Shown: positions 31,807-43,345 of the stretch, piece by piece
Layout: every line of letters starts with the position of its first letter
How positions within the stretch are numbered: position 1 is the first letter of the stretch
From: Pyrus communis
Taxonomy: Eukaryota > Streptophyta > Magnoliopsida > Rosales > Rosaceae
Direction: 5' to 3'
Assembly (NCBI RefSeq): GCF_963583255.1
Contig: NC_084804.1
Coordinates: forward strand, 20,218,061 to 20,282,060
Length of the DNA: 64,000 nucleotides
The notes under the pieces: model-generated
Database searches by the model: none
What the model saw: only the letters and a program-made list of their open reading frames with translations
Told to the model about the DNA's origin: nothing
Program-made: the position numbers and the translations under genes

Positions 31807-32998
31807 ACTAGATACAATCCAAAAAAATTAGAGCACTGTTATTCACCCTAAAAAGGAAGAACAACTCTTTGATCAAAACAAACTAGCATATGGGCACACA
31901 CAAAGTGTGTGAGAAATTTTTTAATTTTTGTTTTTGAAATAGAAGGAGAGAGGTAGAGAGTGATATAGAATGTGGGAATGAGAATTTTTTATTTTATTTT
32001 TATTAAAGATATGTTAGGATAACATGTAGATGATGTTTTGAAAAAGAAAAAAAACAAAATTTGGTTGTGTGAAATTACATTTCTGCCCCATATTTCTTAG
32101 TCATGTTATATTTTAATTAGAGGGTTAAACTGGTAATTTTATAGAGTTTTGGTTGACAATGAGTGTTTTATTTAGAGTGCTACTAGATTCATCCTATTGT
32201 CCTATTTTTCCACCAACGTGATAATTTCACCCATCATAAAAAATTAAAAAAGTAAAATGTAATTTTCCCACCCACCATTATTTCCAAAATAACCCTAATA
32301 TATATATTTTTTAAATAACTCTAATATATCTTTAAATAATATTATAAATAAATAAATAGAAATAGAAAAAAATGAAAGAAAATGCAAGACCTAAGACCTA
32401 GACATTCATCATCTCCTTCACACCTATCTTTGCCTTGCTGAGACCCCGGATCTCCTAACCACTCTTCTTCCTTTTTTGTCAAAGCCGCAGATCTCACACC
32501 CAAGTCTCTTTTTCCTCCATTGAAGTTTCTCGCCTTCATCTAGCACACACTCATTCCTTCCTCCAACCTTTCCGTCGATTCTAACTCAAATCTTTTCCAA
32601 CCTCTTTCCACCAAAGATATCACACCTCACCCACCATTATTTATTTATTTTTTCAAAATTTTTGTACTTAATTAAAGAGATATTATATTCACACACCCCA
32701 AATTACTTCTCCCACACCTTTTTAATTTTTTAATATTTTCTACACACCACTAACCCTTGATAGAAAAATATTAAAAAAATAAAAATAAAAGGGTATGGGA
32801 GAAGTAATTTGGGGTATGTGAATATAATCTCCCTAATCAAATAGGGTTTTAAGAGTCTTCTTTTAAAAGGATAAATATGTTATTAACATTTTCATTAAAT
32901 GGTGGGTGGGGAAATAAGACACCGGGTTGGGAATATCACCACTCTTTATTAATTAGTAGAGATAAAAAAAATAAAATAAAGAACTCAAAAAAATTAAG
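31807..32998. other. Gene-free DNA with inverted-repeat elements
   Basis: CCCACCCACCATTATTTCC near 32267 is inverted at 32897 (ATGGTGGGTGGGGAAAT), suggesting a degraded foldback element of about 0.65 kb. A smaller MITE at 32673-32833 lies inside it. The minus-strand ORF at 32342-32539 has no recognisable domain. Confidence 0.4.
32673..32833. mobile_element. Near-palindromic MITE, about 160 bp
   Basis: ATTCACACACCCCAAATTAC near the left end pairs with GTAATTTGGGGTATGTGAAT near the right. Inverted similarity covers roughly 45 bp per arm. The terminal motif (TATTCACACACC) is shared with the MITE at 20708-20857. Confidence 0.75.
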
Positions 32999-33146
32999 GA
33001 AAGTGATTTTCACACACTTAACCTTCTTTATTTATGACCATTCGATTGAATACATCAAAATGAAAAAACGACTAAAATAAAACAGGTGTGTAATTTTGGA
33101 GCCAACATGTGTGTGTAAGAGATTAAGTGCGTGAAAATCCCTTCCC
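32999..33146. mobile_element. MITE with 9-bp target duplication
   Basis: The arm GATTTTCACACACTTA on the left pairs with the reverse complement of TTAAGTGCGTGAAAATC on the right. AAAATTAAG flanks both sides (32990-32998 and 33147-33155). A 9-bp duplication is typical of Mutator-like elements. Confidence 0.7.
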
Positions 33147-33474
33147 AAAATTAAGGGGGTGTATTCAATTGAGAATTTGAGAGACTTTAATGGATTTTAT
33201 AGAGTTTAATTGATTTGTAGAGATTTCATATAAAATTTTGATTTAATTCCCTCGAAATCTCATGGGAAGATGTGAGGTTTGTGGATGCTTAAAATATACT
33301 ACGAAATCTCTCCAATTCCCTCTAATTCCTCAACTTTTTCAAATTCTTTAAAATCAATTTCTAATTGAATACACGTAGAATTTTATAAACTTTTTTAAAA
33401 TCCTAATTGAATACACTCGGATTTCTAAGGATTTTAATAAACTATCTTAAAATTTTAATTGAATACACTTGAAT

Positions 33475-34471
33475 TGTGACATCCCACATCGCCCAGGGAA
33501 GTGATCCTTAAATGTATATTCCCATCCCTACCTAGCATGAGGCCTTTTGGGAGCTCACTAGCTTCGAGTTCCGTAGGAACTCCGAAGTTAAGCGAGAAGG
33601 GGGCTAGAGCAATCCCATGATGGGTGACCCACTGGGAAGTTGCTCGTGAGTTCCCAAAAACAAAACCGTGAGGGAATGGTAAGCCCAAAGCGGACAATAT
33701 CGTGCTACGGTGGTGGAGTGGGCCCGGGAAGTAGTTCCGCCCCGGGCCGGGATGTGACAATTTGGTATCAGAGCCTAACCCTGGCCGCGTGTGTGCCGAC
33801 GAGGACGTCGGGCCCCTAAGGGGGGTGGATTGTGACATCCCACATCGCCCAGGGAAGTGATCCTTAAATGTATATTCCCATTCCTACCTAGCATGAGGCC
33901 TTTTGGGAGCTCACTGGCTTCGGGTTCTGTAGGAACTTCGAAGTTAAGCGAGAAGGGGGCTAGAGCAATCCCATGATGGGTGACCCACTGGGAAGTTGCT
34001 CGTGAGTTCCCAAAAACAAAACCGTGAGGGAATGGTAAGCCCAAAGCGGACAATATCGTGCTACGGTAGTGGAGTCGGGCCGGGGAAGTGGTCCCGTCCG
34101 GGCCGGGATGTGATAATTTGGTATCAGAGCCTAACCCTGGTCGCGTGTGTGCCGACGAGGACGTCGGGCCCCTAAGGGGGGTGGATTGTGACATCCCACA
34201 TCGCCCAGGGAAGTGATCCTTAAATGTATATTCCCATCCCTACCTAACATGAGGCCTTTTGGGAGCTCACTGGCTTCGTGTTCCGTAGGAACTCCGAAGT
34301 TAAGCGAGAAGGGGGCTAGAGCAATCCCATGATGGGTGACCCACTGGGAAGATGCTCGTGAGTTCCCAAAAACAAAACCGTGAGGGAATGGTAAGCCCAA
34401 AGCGGACAATATCGTGCTACGGTGGTGGAGTGGGCCCGGGAAGTAATTCCGCCCCGAGCCGGGATGTGACA
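33475..34471 (+). mobile_element. Cassandra array: three LTRs and two internal domains
   Basis: LTRs 33475-33759, 33831-34115 and 34187-34471 are each 285 bp, starting TGTGACATCCCACATCGCC and ending GATGTGACA (GATGTGATA in the middle copy). Each holds a 5S-rRNA-like stretch (ACTCCGAAGTTAAGCGAG, GATGGGTGACCCACTGGGAA). Each ~71-bp internal domain has TGGTATCAGAGCC, the initiator-Met primer site (33763 and 34119), and a purine tract AAGGGGGGTGGA. Flanks TGAAT and TGAAG are a near-match 5-bp duplication. No coding capacity; this is a TRIM needing enzymes from other elements. Confidence 0.93.
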
Positions 34472-34674
34472 TGAAGGTTAGAGAATCACTGAAAATTCTA
34501 ATTGAATACTCCTAAATTAATTAAAAGAATTAAAATCTCTCAAAATCTTAATTGGGCCCGGGAAGTAGTTCCGCCCCGAGCCGGGATGTGACATGAAGGT
34601 TAGAGAATCACTGAAAATTCTAATTGAATACTCCTAAATTAATTAAAAGAATTAAAATCTCTCAAAATCTTAAT
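34431..34674 (+). repeat. 122-bp tandem duplication across the LTR/host junction
   Basis: 34431-34552 and 34553-34674 each contain the last 41 bp of the Cassandra LTR followed by about 80 bp of flanking MITE (TGAAGGTTAGAGAATCACTG onward). The copies differ at one or two bases. Confidence 0.92.
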
Positions 34675-34826
34675 TGAATACACCACCATCCAGCCGGATA
34701 TATACCGTTACAAAAAACGGTTACGACCGACGACTCCCACCAGACATATAAATATAGCTTCTAATTTGCCGCTTCATTTGAATGAGAAAATCTAACAGCT
34801 TCTCCAACACTCCTTCCTCCGTAGAA

Positions 34827-37800
34827 ATGAGTTTGAATTCGTCTCGCTCCGCCGGCTCGTCCGGCCAGCGATCAAATTCCAAGCGGAGCGTACGTCCTAC
34901 TTTAGAGCAGTAACTCCAAGAAGAAGAAGCAGCAGCAGACGACGGCCAACAAGAAAACCCTAGGCACCTCTAGAGGGCGCCAATTCTCTCTCCTCCTCTC
35001 GCTCCTCCTTAAAAGAACCCCCTTCTCCGATTTCGGCAAGTACTTCTCTCTTCCTCTTTCGTTCATTGCCGTCAATTTTCAATTTTTGTTAAGAAATGCT
35101 ATGGCAATTGGAAAAATTGGAAATTGGATGAGATCAATAAAACCTAGTTTTGTTTGATTTGCATTCAATTTTTGAATCTGTGTGCTTGTTAGTGATTTGG
35201 AGTTATATTCTGATTGGTGTTTGTGAAATTGGGTGCAGTTACATGCTAGAGAATAACAGGAAACTTCATAATCAGTTCGATACGGAAGCTTCAGCTTCTT
35301 CACACAGTGGTTCAAAAACTGGAAAGGATACATTTCGCGGGGTTTCGACATTTGCGGATGGCTACACGGTTCCTCCCAATCAGGTTTTTTTGGTTTCTTA
35401 TGATTTTCTGTTGGCAGTTTTGAACTGATATGACTTGCGCGAAATGTAAAGAAGATTGGAAAAGGAAAACTGAATCGCCAAGTTCATTAATGTTCCATTT
35501 GTAACATTATGGCAACTTAGTAATGTAGAATGTATAATTTGATTATCCTTTTCTATTGATTTTCCTCAACGATTTTGGTGATGATAGGGAGAGGAGTTGT
35601 TTCGTCACTATCATGTGGATTTTCTTTGAGGTGTTTATGATAATCTGTTACAGGAACTGTGAGGCTACATGTTGAACTATGGTGGAAAATATGAGAACTA
35701 GTTTTCTAGACACCATGTCACACATATCATTTGCAGTAATCTAGCCAACAGCAAAATAAAAACTTTGAGGTTTGTATTATTTTAGTTACCTTCAGATCAA
35801 TAAAATTGTGAAAATTCAAAATTGATATTTAATTAATCTCCAGTAAGTTTGATTTACTGTTCCTGATCCTAATACAGGTATTTTAGTGGAGGGCTCCCAG
35901 TGGTGAAACCCTCCTGGATTTTAGATTCAGTTGCTGCTAACAAACTCTTGAGTTGTAAGTTCATGGGCCTTTTTCTGTTTTTTTTTTTCTCTCTTTTCTT
36001 CTGTCTTCTTTTTCTTAAAGTTTTAATTTGGTCTTCCTTCAAGTTATAACAGATGACATTTAGGACTCAGCTAAGCATTACTACCATGTACTGACTAATT
36101 GGGTTGGGTTGTATCTTCATACACAGTATAATTATATTAAATGCAACAAAAAGTAGCAGTGGAGATTGGATGAGGGGCATTTGAGCAAGGAATGTTTTCT
36201 GGAGGAGCCTCTGACATGTTTCCCCTCAGTATTTTGGTCATGGTTTGATGACAGTCATCTTTTTTCGTTTTTTGAATGATGACGTGAAGAACACTACATA
36301 GTTCATAAATTAGTATTTTAACTTTGAGGGATTTTCATTTTCTGATTTCATGTGTTCCTTACCAACTTGAACAGATTGCTTGCAACCGACCAAGACTGTA
36401 AACCTTCTTTTCTCCGAAAATAATCTGAGACTCTGGTGATGCTTTGAGAGATGCTGCTAATCTTCGATGGGTGCCGTAGTGGAAGGTGCTACCAGATCTG
36501 AAATGGGCAGATCCACATATCACAGGAAAAATTAGTGGATAATCTGATAACATTATGTTTGAGAACGACAATGAAGAACCTGGTCAGTAGCCATAAGTAA
36601 GTAGTGAAAAAGATTGTGAAGTGCAAATTGCAGAAATGACTACTTCGGACGCAGAAGAGGATGGCAGGGTAAAAGATGAACTTCCGTGTTTTACCCACCA
36701 AACATCAGCTTCAGATTGCAGCTACCGCTTGCCAAGCTCTTCAAATGTTGGGTCTAATCGAAATCATTCAACTCTTGAGGATCCCAATTTTGTGGAAAAG
36801 TATTTTAAGGTACTGAACTGGAAAGTATTTATGTACCGTCTCTCACTAGTGCCACATTTTTTCATCTTGATTTGTACCATCAAGAGTCTTAATTCCTATT
36901 TGTCTTCAAAATAAAATTATTTGATTAGTTTTTCAAAGGCTATGTATGCCTTCTCCTCTTTTTTGTTTTTTCTTATGTTGTATTTGTTGAGAAGGGTAAA
37001 TACTTTTCTACTGATACTTGTTGGCATACTCCATCACTTGTTGGCATGCTCGTTGCATTGATTTTCTAGAAATTCAAATTTATTGATCTTATGCCATTTT
37101 CAAAACCAATTAGCCTGAAATAGTTACCAATTGAAACTTCCCTAGGGTATTTTTTGGAGGGACCCATGGAATTTGATGCGCAGTTTGGCTTTGTGGTTGA
37201 GATGATACTAGTATATTTGCTTATACATTTGTTGAGTTATATCTGTTATGTGGTTCTAAACTTCTAGTGGATGTTGTACATTTGTGAATAATTAGTATTT
37301 GACTGCTAATGCTATTTTGTTATACTGGTTAAACTTACCTGCATTTTTGTATTACTATCATTTTATATCTTTGGTTACTGCAGAGCTTAAGGCTGCACTT
37401 CATACGAACATGGAGAAATCAGTATCGAAAGCGTTTTCCAAGTTCCTCTAAAGGTTTTAAGAGCACAGAGCCTAATCTTAGTGCTTCGACTGGTTCCCAG
37501 AAGGCTGCCATTATACACATTGACATGGTACCTTCCGAACACAAGACTGTTAAACCTGAATTTTGATTATTATGTCCTTATACTTGTCTGGTAATTACTG
37601 GTCTCCCTGTGTTATCAACTAATCGATGGGCCTCCCTTGTGTGCTATAAATTTTGACTTTCACTGGCCATGCTATCTGTTCACACTCATCACTGTCATCT
37701 TCTCCACTATTGCCGCAGATACCATTATTTTCAAGATGACTGACATTCTTAAAATTTTGTACTATAAATCTCATCTCCAACAAGAAAGTCATTTTTTCCC

Positions 37801-38668
37801 AAAACCTTTTTAAGTTTAAACCTCTATCTTCTGGGCCAAGTTTGAAACACATGATCCCTGTAATTTCATTTAATCCCTAGTGATGTCATTGATGGATTAA
37901 TTAGAGTTGTAAAGTTGATTGATCTTATAGTGATGTGCAATATGAATATCTTGGACGAGATGAAGTTTTCCGTATAATTGAGAATGCAAGTGAGATAATG
38001 CGATATGCTCTTGTAGGACTGTTTTTTCGTGTCAGTGGTCATCAGGAAACGCCCTGAGTTTAAGGATAGGCTGGTAGCTGTGTGCCATTCTGATAATCCA
38101 AAGGGAAGTGCTGAAATTTCATCTGCAAACTACCCTGCTTGAAATTATGGTTGGTTTTTCTTTTTTCAATTTTATTTGTCATGGGAGGATATATTTTGTA
38201 TTTAATTGTTTTATTTCTAACTTTCAGGAGTGAAGGCTGGGATGTTTGTTAGAGATTGCAAGGCTCTTTGTCCAAACCTTTGTCATTATTCCATATGATT
38301 TTGAAGCTTATGAGGAGGTATGTTTTATCTTAGATACTTCTTTTACAGAGACAACGCTTATTTTTTCTTTTGTTTACAGTATTTTACCTTGTTGACTGGA
38401 ATTCTATAAGCTATATGATCTGCTGTGTAGGTAGCTGGCCAGTTCTACGACATCTTGCATACGCACTTCAATAAAGTACAGGTATGCTTGCTTGTGGGAT
38501 TTTTTTGTTGAAGTACTTGAAGTTTAAGTTGCCTTCTTGTTAATATTGAACTTCTTGAATTTAGGCAGTAAGCTGTGATGAAGCATTTTTAGATGTCACT
38601 GATGTGGAAGGGGTAGATCCTGAGGTGTTAGCTTCAACTGTAAGAAGTGCTGTATTCCTACTGAAAAG
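34827..38668 (+). pseudogene. Truncated REV1 (Y-family DNA polymerase) pseudogene
   Basis: Ten exon-like blocks with GT..AG introns: 34827-35039, 35239-35383, 35654-35769, 35878-35954, 36375-36809, 37384-37527, 38017-38149, 38228-38317, 38431-38481, 38565-~38668. They encode, in order, a Ser-rich N-terminus, the BRCT domain (GYMLNYGGKYEN, HHVTHIICSNL, YFSGGLPVVKPSWILDS), a linker, and the start of the polymerase domain (AAIIHIDMDCFFVSVVIR, DNPKGSAEISSANYPA, SCDEAFLDVTD). REV1 is the deoxycytidyl transferase scaffold of translesion synthesis. The copy has a frameshift in exon 1, TGA and TAG in exon 3, stops in exon 5, TGA (expected CGA) in exon 7, and a 1-base insertion in exon 8. It ends in the palm; later exons are missing. 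Retained introns indicate a genomic duplicate, not a retrocopy. Confidence 0.92.
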
Positions 38669-41185
38669 GTGTGCTCTTTCTTCTATTCTTTTATATTGTT
38701 TTTTGCTTCATATTAAAAACCAATGTGGATTATTTTTCTTGAGATGTTATATAGATACCATACTGGTTGATTTTCTGAAAAGGTGCTATATTATTAGCCA
38801 TGAACACTTCAAATGAAATTTTGAATGCATAGTACGTGGAAACTTGTTTTGTTATGAACTTTCTTCGCATTGCAATTCATATACTGGGGAAAAGGTAATG
38901 TATAGCATGGATGTTGTGTATAAGTGAGGTTATTTTTACATCACCAGGAGGAGCCTTGGTTAACTTTTGCACTAGAACTTTGTCTAGTTTCTTGGATATA
39001 AATAACAGGCAAGGTATTTTCCCTTTGAAAAAACTGTCTCCATTCGATTGTTTTTCCTTACTCATGCTTGTGATGGCTTTGTTTTGTCTCATTTGATCAT
39101 AACCTCTTGATTGATTTCGAATTTCTAGTGATTTTAATAGTTTATTAATGTTGTAACTTGTAACTGCATTCTCACAAATGTGCAAAAGGAAGTCTGTAAA
39201 CTCCTTGTTATTTTAATCTTCGTGTAGTAAGCACACACACATCGGTCACAAACATATGACCGTTTATGTTGCTCTTTCATTTTTCAGTTTGTGTTGGTGA
39301 AAATTAAGGAGGACTTGGATGATATATACCTATTAATCCTAAGTTGTAACAATGATTGTTTTTATTTACTTCATTGCAACTAAACAAAACTACAAGACTA
39401 GAAATTGTAATTTAGCCCAAAATTTAACATCACTCAAAAAAATGAGCAGTAGCAAATGACATAGCCAGTCTTTATTTTTATTTTTTTTCAGTATGAGGAT
39501 CGGAAAAACCAAGAGTTGAACTCTGACCATGGTTATAAGGGTAAATGTTCCATTATGAATAGAGCGAGCTACATAACGGGAAAATGATTTGTACATATCT
39601 TGTTTCTTCTTCTGAAAACATTTGTTTAAAACTATTAGTTGATTTTATTTACTTCATTCGATATAATGGTCAAAACTAAAAGTGAGTCTGCATAAAGACA
39701 ATTTATGCTATATAGCCCCTTATGAAGTCAAACCTGTGGTGTCACTTAGGCAGCTATATCATCTGCATGCCTTGTAGTTAAATTCTCCGCTTTCCATTTT
39801 TCCAATCTTGTACGTCAAGGATAAGAGATGATTGAATAATTAACACCTGCCTTTGATCCGTGGGCCTGTGGCATAATTAAAAGAAGTATTTGGACTTCCA
39901 TCCTTCTTTTTAAGATCTTCGATTGTTTTGGTGGTTATGATCTTCTTCTACTTTGATTTACTAAAATTAATTTTTTATTGTGTTTTAGTGAAAATTATTG
40001 TAGAATGTCGAACGTGTTAAATAAAAAAAGTATGAGTATGAAAATTATTGTAGAGTCCAAAACCGCAATAGACCGCAGAAGATGGCCTACCTCCAACGAC
40101 TTGAAAAGTACGAGGATTGAGAGTTTGAGACCATTTCAATTTTTCGTTCCATACGTTGACACATGTTCCTGACTCAAATTTTAGTCCATATGCTTGATTT
40201 TTATTTTTTTTATTTTTGGGTCGCCTACTTCTTTGAATGATTTTGATGTTGTACCAGTGTGTATACTTGAATTTACATGTTCTAAGGCGTTATCAAGTAT
40301 TATTCTTCACTTATAAGTGAGAGGTTTTAAATTTGATTCTCGAATTTAAACTACATTATTACTAGTATATTATAAGGCTAAGCCTACACTCTCCCTCGTA
40401 GTGCATATAATATCTTTTATTCAGAAAAAAAGAATTTTTTTTTTTTTTTTTTTTGTGCTCTCTATAAACACATCATGCAACAAATAAAACCACACAGAAA
40501 ATTATGCCAACAAAATTGTCTACAAAATAATATACTGAAATACTAATAACATTTTCCGTAGACTTTTCAAACAAAGTACAAGAAAAATGCGGCACTCACC
40601 TAAAAGTTTTAGCAATTCTTAAAAAAAAAAAAAAAAAAAAAAAAGTTTTAGCAATAGTTAAAAGGGATGATTTATACTATCATGCAGACATTTTAACATC
40701 CGCAATTTGATCTCCATTTGACCATGGCTCAAAAGAACTAAACTTGATGATGCAAAAAAGATACTTCTTAGAAAAAAAAATCCAAAAATTGAAATGGTAA
40801 AGCTCGTGGTAATAAAGTAGGTGGTTACATTATCCTGTGCTAAATAAATAAAAAAGCTATCTAGTCTCTAACATATAGCATATAAGAAAACGTTTTTATG
40901 TTTAGTTATTAATTTATTGAGGTCATAACTTGTCTTTTATACATTACTATTGAATATTAAGACATAAGCTTGTAATTCATTTATATTATATAACACATGA
41001 ATTAATAAATATTACGTAATAACGTCACAACCCTCCTAAATGTGGGTTTACAAATAGATGTCTTAAAATAGAGAGAGATCAGAAAAGAAATAAATGATTT
41101 TAAAAGAGAACAGGTTGGATGTAATTGTGGAGTAGGTTTTCGGTCGGGGAAGGGGATTCTTTCTATGTTTGGGAGGAATTGACTT
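38669..41185. other. Gene-free DNA after the REV1 pseudogene
   Basis: I could not find later REV1 exons here. ORFs at 38604-38816, 38911-39185 and 39978-40172 lack recognisable domains. A SINE 3' part lies at 40272-40434, with poly-T at 40435-40454 and poly-A at 40621-40644. Confidence 0.45.
40272..40434 (+). mobile_element. 5'-truncated SINE
   Basis: Contains CTTCACTTATAAGTGAGAGG, a box B-like AAATTTGATTCTCGA, ACATTATTACTAGTATATTA and the tail AGTGCATATAATATCTTTTA before A-rich sequence. The shared core matches the SINE at 27013-27125 in opposite orientation. Box A is not intact. Confidence 0.6.
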
Positions 41186-41555
41186 GGCTTCCTCAATAAA
41201 TGAGGATAAGTTTCTTTTCAAGATGTCTTGTTATTGATTTACGGAATTTCGTGTTTATGATAAAAACTGTTCATACTATAAATTATTCTGTAAATATCAC
41301 ACCCTACAAAAAATAAATTAAAAAAAAAAAAAAAGAAATCTTTAAGTCATCAAACTATATAAAAACAAATGATTGAATACGGTAAAAGCATTACGACCTA
41401 TCTATCTATTTGCCAAAATTAATTAACTAAATGACCAATGATGATCTTTATAGAGTGATTTACAATACAAATAATTTTAATTATAAGTGCAAAAATTTGT
41501 AATCAGTAACAAAGCTTTTTGAGGAAGAACTCCTCAATTTTAAGGAGCCAAGCTT
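41186..41555. mobile_element. Foldback MITE family, copy 2
   Basis: Outer arms GGCTTCCTCAATAAATGAGG and (reverse complement of the right end) CTTGGCTCCTTAAAATTGAG; inner arms AACTGTTCATACTATAAATT and TTTATAGAGTGATTTACAAT. The inner arms match copy 1 at 24905-25290. It lies about 300 bp upstream of the PIP-like gene. Confidence 0.5.
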
Positions 41556-41814
41556 TCCTGTATTTTATAACGGCAAAGAGAGAGTGACCAATGGAGTCAG
41601 AAACCAAAAATAAAAGAAGGTTGGTCAGACAATTGACCTATTAGGCTTTCCTACTTTTGTATTTTAAAACTACTGGAATGGCTCGAATAATAGTCAAAGG
41701 CTGAGGTTAACATTTTCGAACTCCAAACTCATAAACACAGAAAACACAATCCAGCCCACAATCCTAAAAAGTCGATGAATTAAAAAGCAAACCAAGCTAA
41801 ACCTAGCTAGTCTC

Positions 41815-41822
41815 TATATAAA
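41815..41822 (+). promoter_or_regulatory. TATA box of the PIP-like gene
   Basis: TATATAAA lies 40-47 bases before the ATG at 41862. Transcription would start near 41845, leaving a short leader. Confidence 0.6.
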
Positions 41823-41861
41823 CATTCTTTGAGACTGAAGGACCCAAACCTCTGTATTAAA

Positions 41862-42065
41862 ATGAAATCTCAAAATTCTCTTCTGATGGCCTTCAATACC
41901 ATTTCCATTTTGATCATCTTCTTCCTTTTGCTCTCTTATTCTGCGCACGTTGAGGCCTCAAGACCTCTTATACGTGCTCAAGATAAACATACTTTTAAGT
42001 CCATAAAGAGCTTCCTTGTAGCACAAGCTTACTCTGGGCCGAGCCATAGAGGACGCGATCACTGA
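41862..42065 (+). CDS. PIP/PIPL-type secreted peptide precursor
   Basis: A single-exon gene of 67 codons plus TGA, starting at the first ATG after a TATA box. Residues 1 to about 32 form a signal peptide (NTISILIIFFLLLSYSAHVE, with likely cleavage near EA-S). A variable propeptide follows, and the C-terminus is AYSGPSHRGRDH. The SGPSxxGx.H end is the signature of the PAMP-INDUCED SECRETED PEPTIDE family, whose processed C-termini act as apoplastic signals in immunity or growth; in Arabidopsis PIP1 signals through RLK7. The usual GxGH ending is GRDH here, so residue 66 is Asp in place of Gly. The mature peptide is probably the last 11-13 residues, with hydroxyproline at the SGP proline. No cysteine is present. 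Confidence 0.82.
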   Translation: MKSQNSLLMAFNTISILIIFFLLLSYSAHVEASRPLIRAQDKHTFKSIKSFLVAQAYSGPSHRGRDH

Positions 42066-43098
42066 TCGATCGATGGAAGCTGTTTTTGCTCAACACACAT
42101 TCTTATATGACTGGGAGACTTTGTTGAAGAAGCTAAGCTGAGAGGTTCAGGAAAGTTTTGTATAAGAGAAATCATTAGAGATTTAGTATAGACGTAGTCA
42201 TATAGCCTTGGTTCCTCATATAAACCAACACAAACAAAAGATTGCACACAGTACACAGTTAAATTTATTTTATTTTATTGTTTTTTGGCCTGTGGAAATG
42301 ACTAGTGTCGGGCCACAAAAAAGGGTTTAATTTTGAATCTTTGATACAGATCAATGTAATAGTTATATGCTCTTGACTTTTTTTTTTCTTTCTAGAATAT
42401 CACTTATAAAAAGTACAGAAGAGTCATATGTGTTTGTGTTTTGGAGGACAATATTCCTGGATGATGAGTTCAATACTTAATTATTAAATTTTTTTTCTTC
42501 TTATTATTACATTTTATGTGTATTGGAGGACTAAAAAGTATTACATTACTATAATACTCCGTAACTTAGTAAAAGACAAAAAGAAAAGTGGGGGGCCCTT
42601 CTAAACAAAACCTAAAACGTATAAACCTACAAAAATCTAACTCCTCTAAACAAAACCTAAAAGGTATAAACTTGAAAAACAAGTTTTGAAACACCAAAAA
42701 CAAAATGTTAGGAAGGAAAAAAAAAAAAATTCTCACATCAGGAAAGTGGGATTAACTTATAAATTGTTAGGCAACTTGGGTTGGGCCAATCCGAACCCGC
42801 CCATGTCCAACCCGACTTTAAACCCAAACAAGCGGTATTTTTTTTTTAGTTATAACCCGTCCGAAGTTAACCCAATTTCAAACCTTTCATTGATTGGGTT
42901 GAGTTGGGCAGATCATTTGCTCGTCTATTCCCAACCCAACCCAACCCAACCCGATTAACCAAACCCAATTTAACCCGATTGTAACCCATATCAATTATGC
43001 TCATTACACCCAAGTGGGCCAAGTCCAAAAACCAACGCCCTTTTTAATATTTTTAAAATAAATTATCCTTCATAATTACTTAAGTGGTATAAACTTCT
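42066..43098. other. 3' flank of the PIP-like gene and GGGTTGGG-type repeat
   Basis: The first ~300 bp are the likely 3' UTR. From 42768 to about 42990 the sequence carries TTGGGTTGGGCC, AACCCGCCCATG, TTGGGTTGAGTTGGG and a CCCAACCCAACCCAACCC run, resembling a small non-autonomous element. The ORF at 42686-42958 is a translation of it. Confidence 0.45.
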
Positions 43099-43345
43099 TG
43101 TTTAAGTGTGATTGTGTAAATCCTAGAGTAGATCTGATTGTAGTTATTCTTCCCTATTAGGACTTGTATTCATTCGAGGAGAAGAATTTCTCTCTCTTAT
43201 TACTATAAATAAAGGCACTGCGTAGGGGGAATAACATCCTCTACACAACCCTACAAACACATATCTCTCTATTCTCTCTCTGTGCCGCCGGCCCCATTCC
43301 CCTGTCAGTTAAATATAGGCCACAACACGTCATCAGCACGCTTTT
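43099..43345 (+). mobile_element. Copia-type LTR end with primer-site relic
   Basis: A promoter-like stretch (ACTATAAATAAAGGCACTGC near 43202) is followed by CACAACACGTCATCAGCACG at 43321, very like the CAACACGTTATCAGCACG junction common downstream of certain plant copia LTRs. The following ~400 bp resemble a leader. No gag or pol follows before the Athila-like element begins. Left boundary uncertain. Confidence 0.45.

Larger units (their letters stand above)
33156..34687. mobile_element. MITE (GGTGTATTCAATT termini) hosting a Cassandra array
   Basis: Left terminus GGGGTGTATTCAATT; the right terminus, reverse complemented, reads GGTGGTGTATTCAATTA. AATTGAATACAC and AATTCTTT..AAATC motifs repeat through the interior. 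The Cassandra array at 33475-34471 is inserted within it. No clear target duplication for the MITE. Confidence 0.55.

Noticed and set aside
33763..33775. Possible initiator tRNA-Met fragment
   Set aside because: Only the 13 bases complementary to the tRNA 3' end are present, as expected of a primer binding site.
33540..34350. Possible functional 5S rRNA genes
   Set aside because: The 5S-like stretches lie inside 285-bp LTRs with a primer site and purine tract between them; they lack the normal 5S 5' end and spacer, so they are Cassandra LTRs.
33455..34472. Three minus-strand ORFs of 113-139 codons with similar products
   Set aside because: They are antisense translations of the repeated Cassandra LTR and do not match a protein family.
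39978..40172. 64-codon ORF
   Set aside because: Starts in a short duplicated AAAATTATTGTAGA stretch and shows no domain or splice context.
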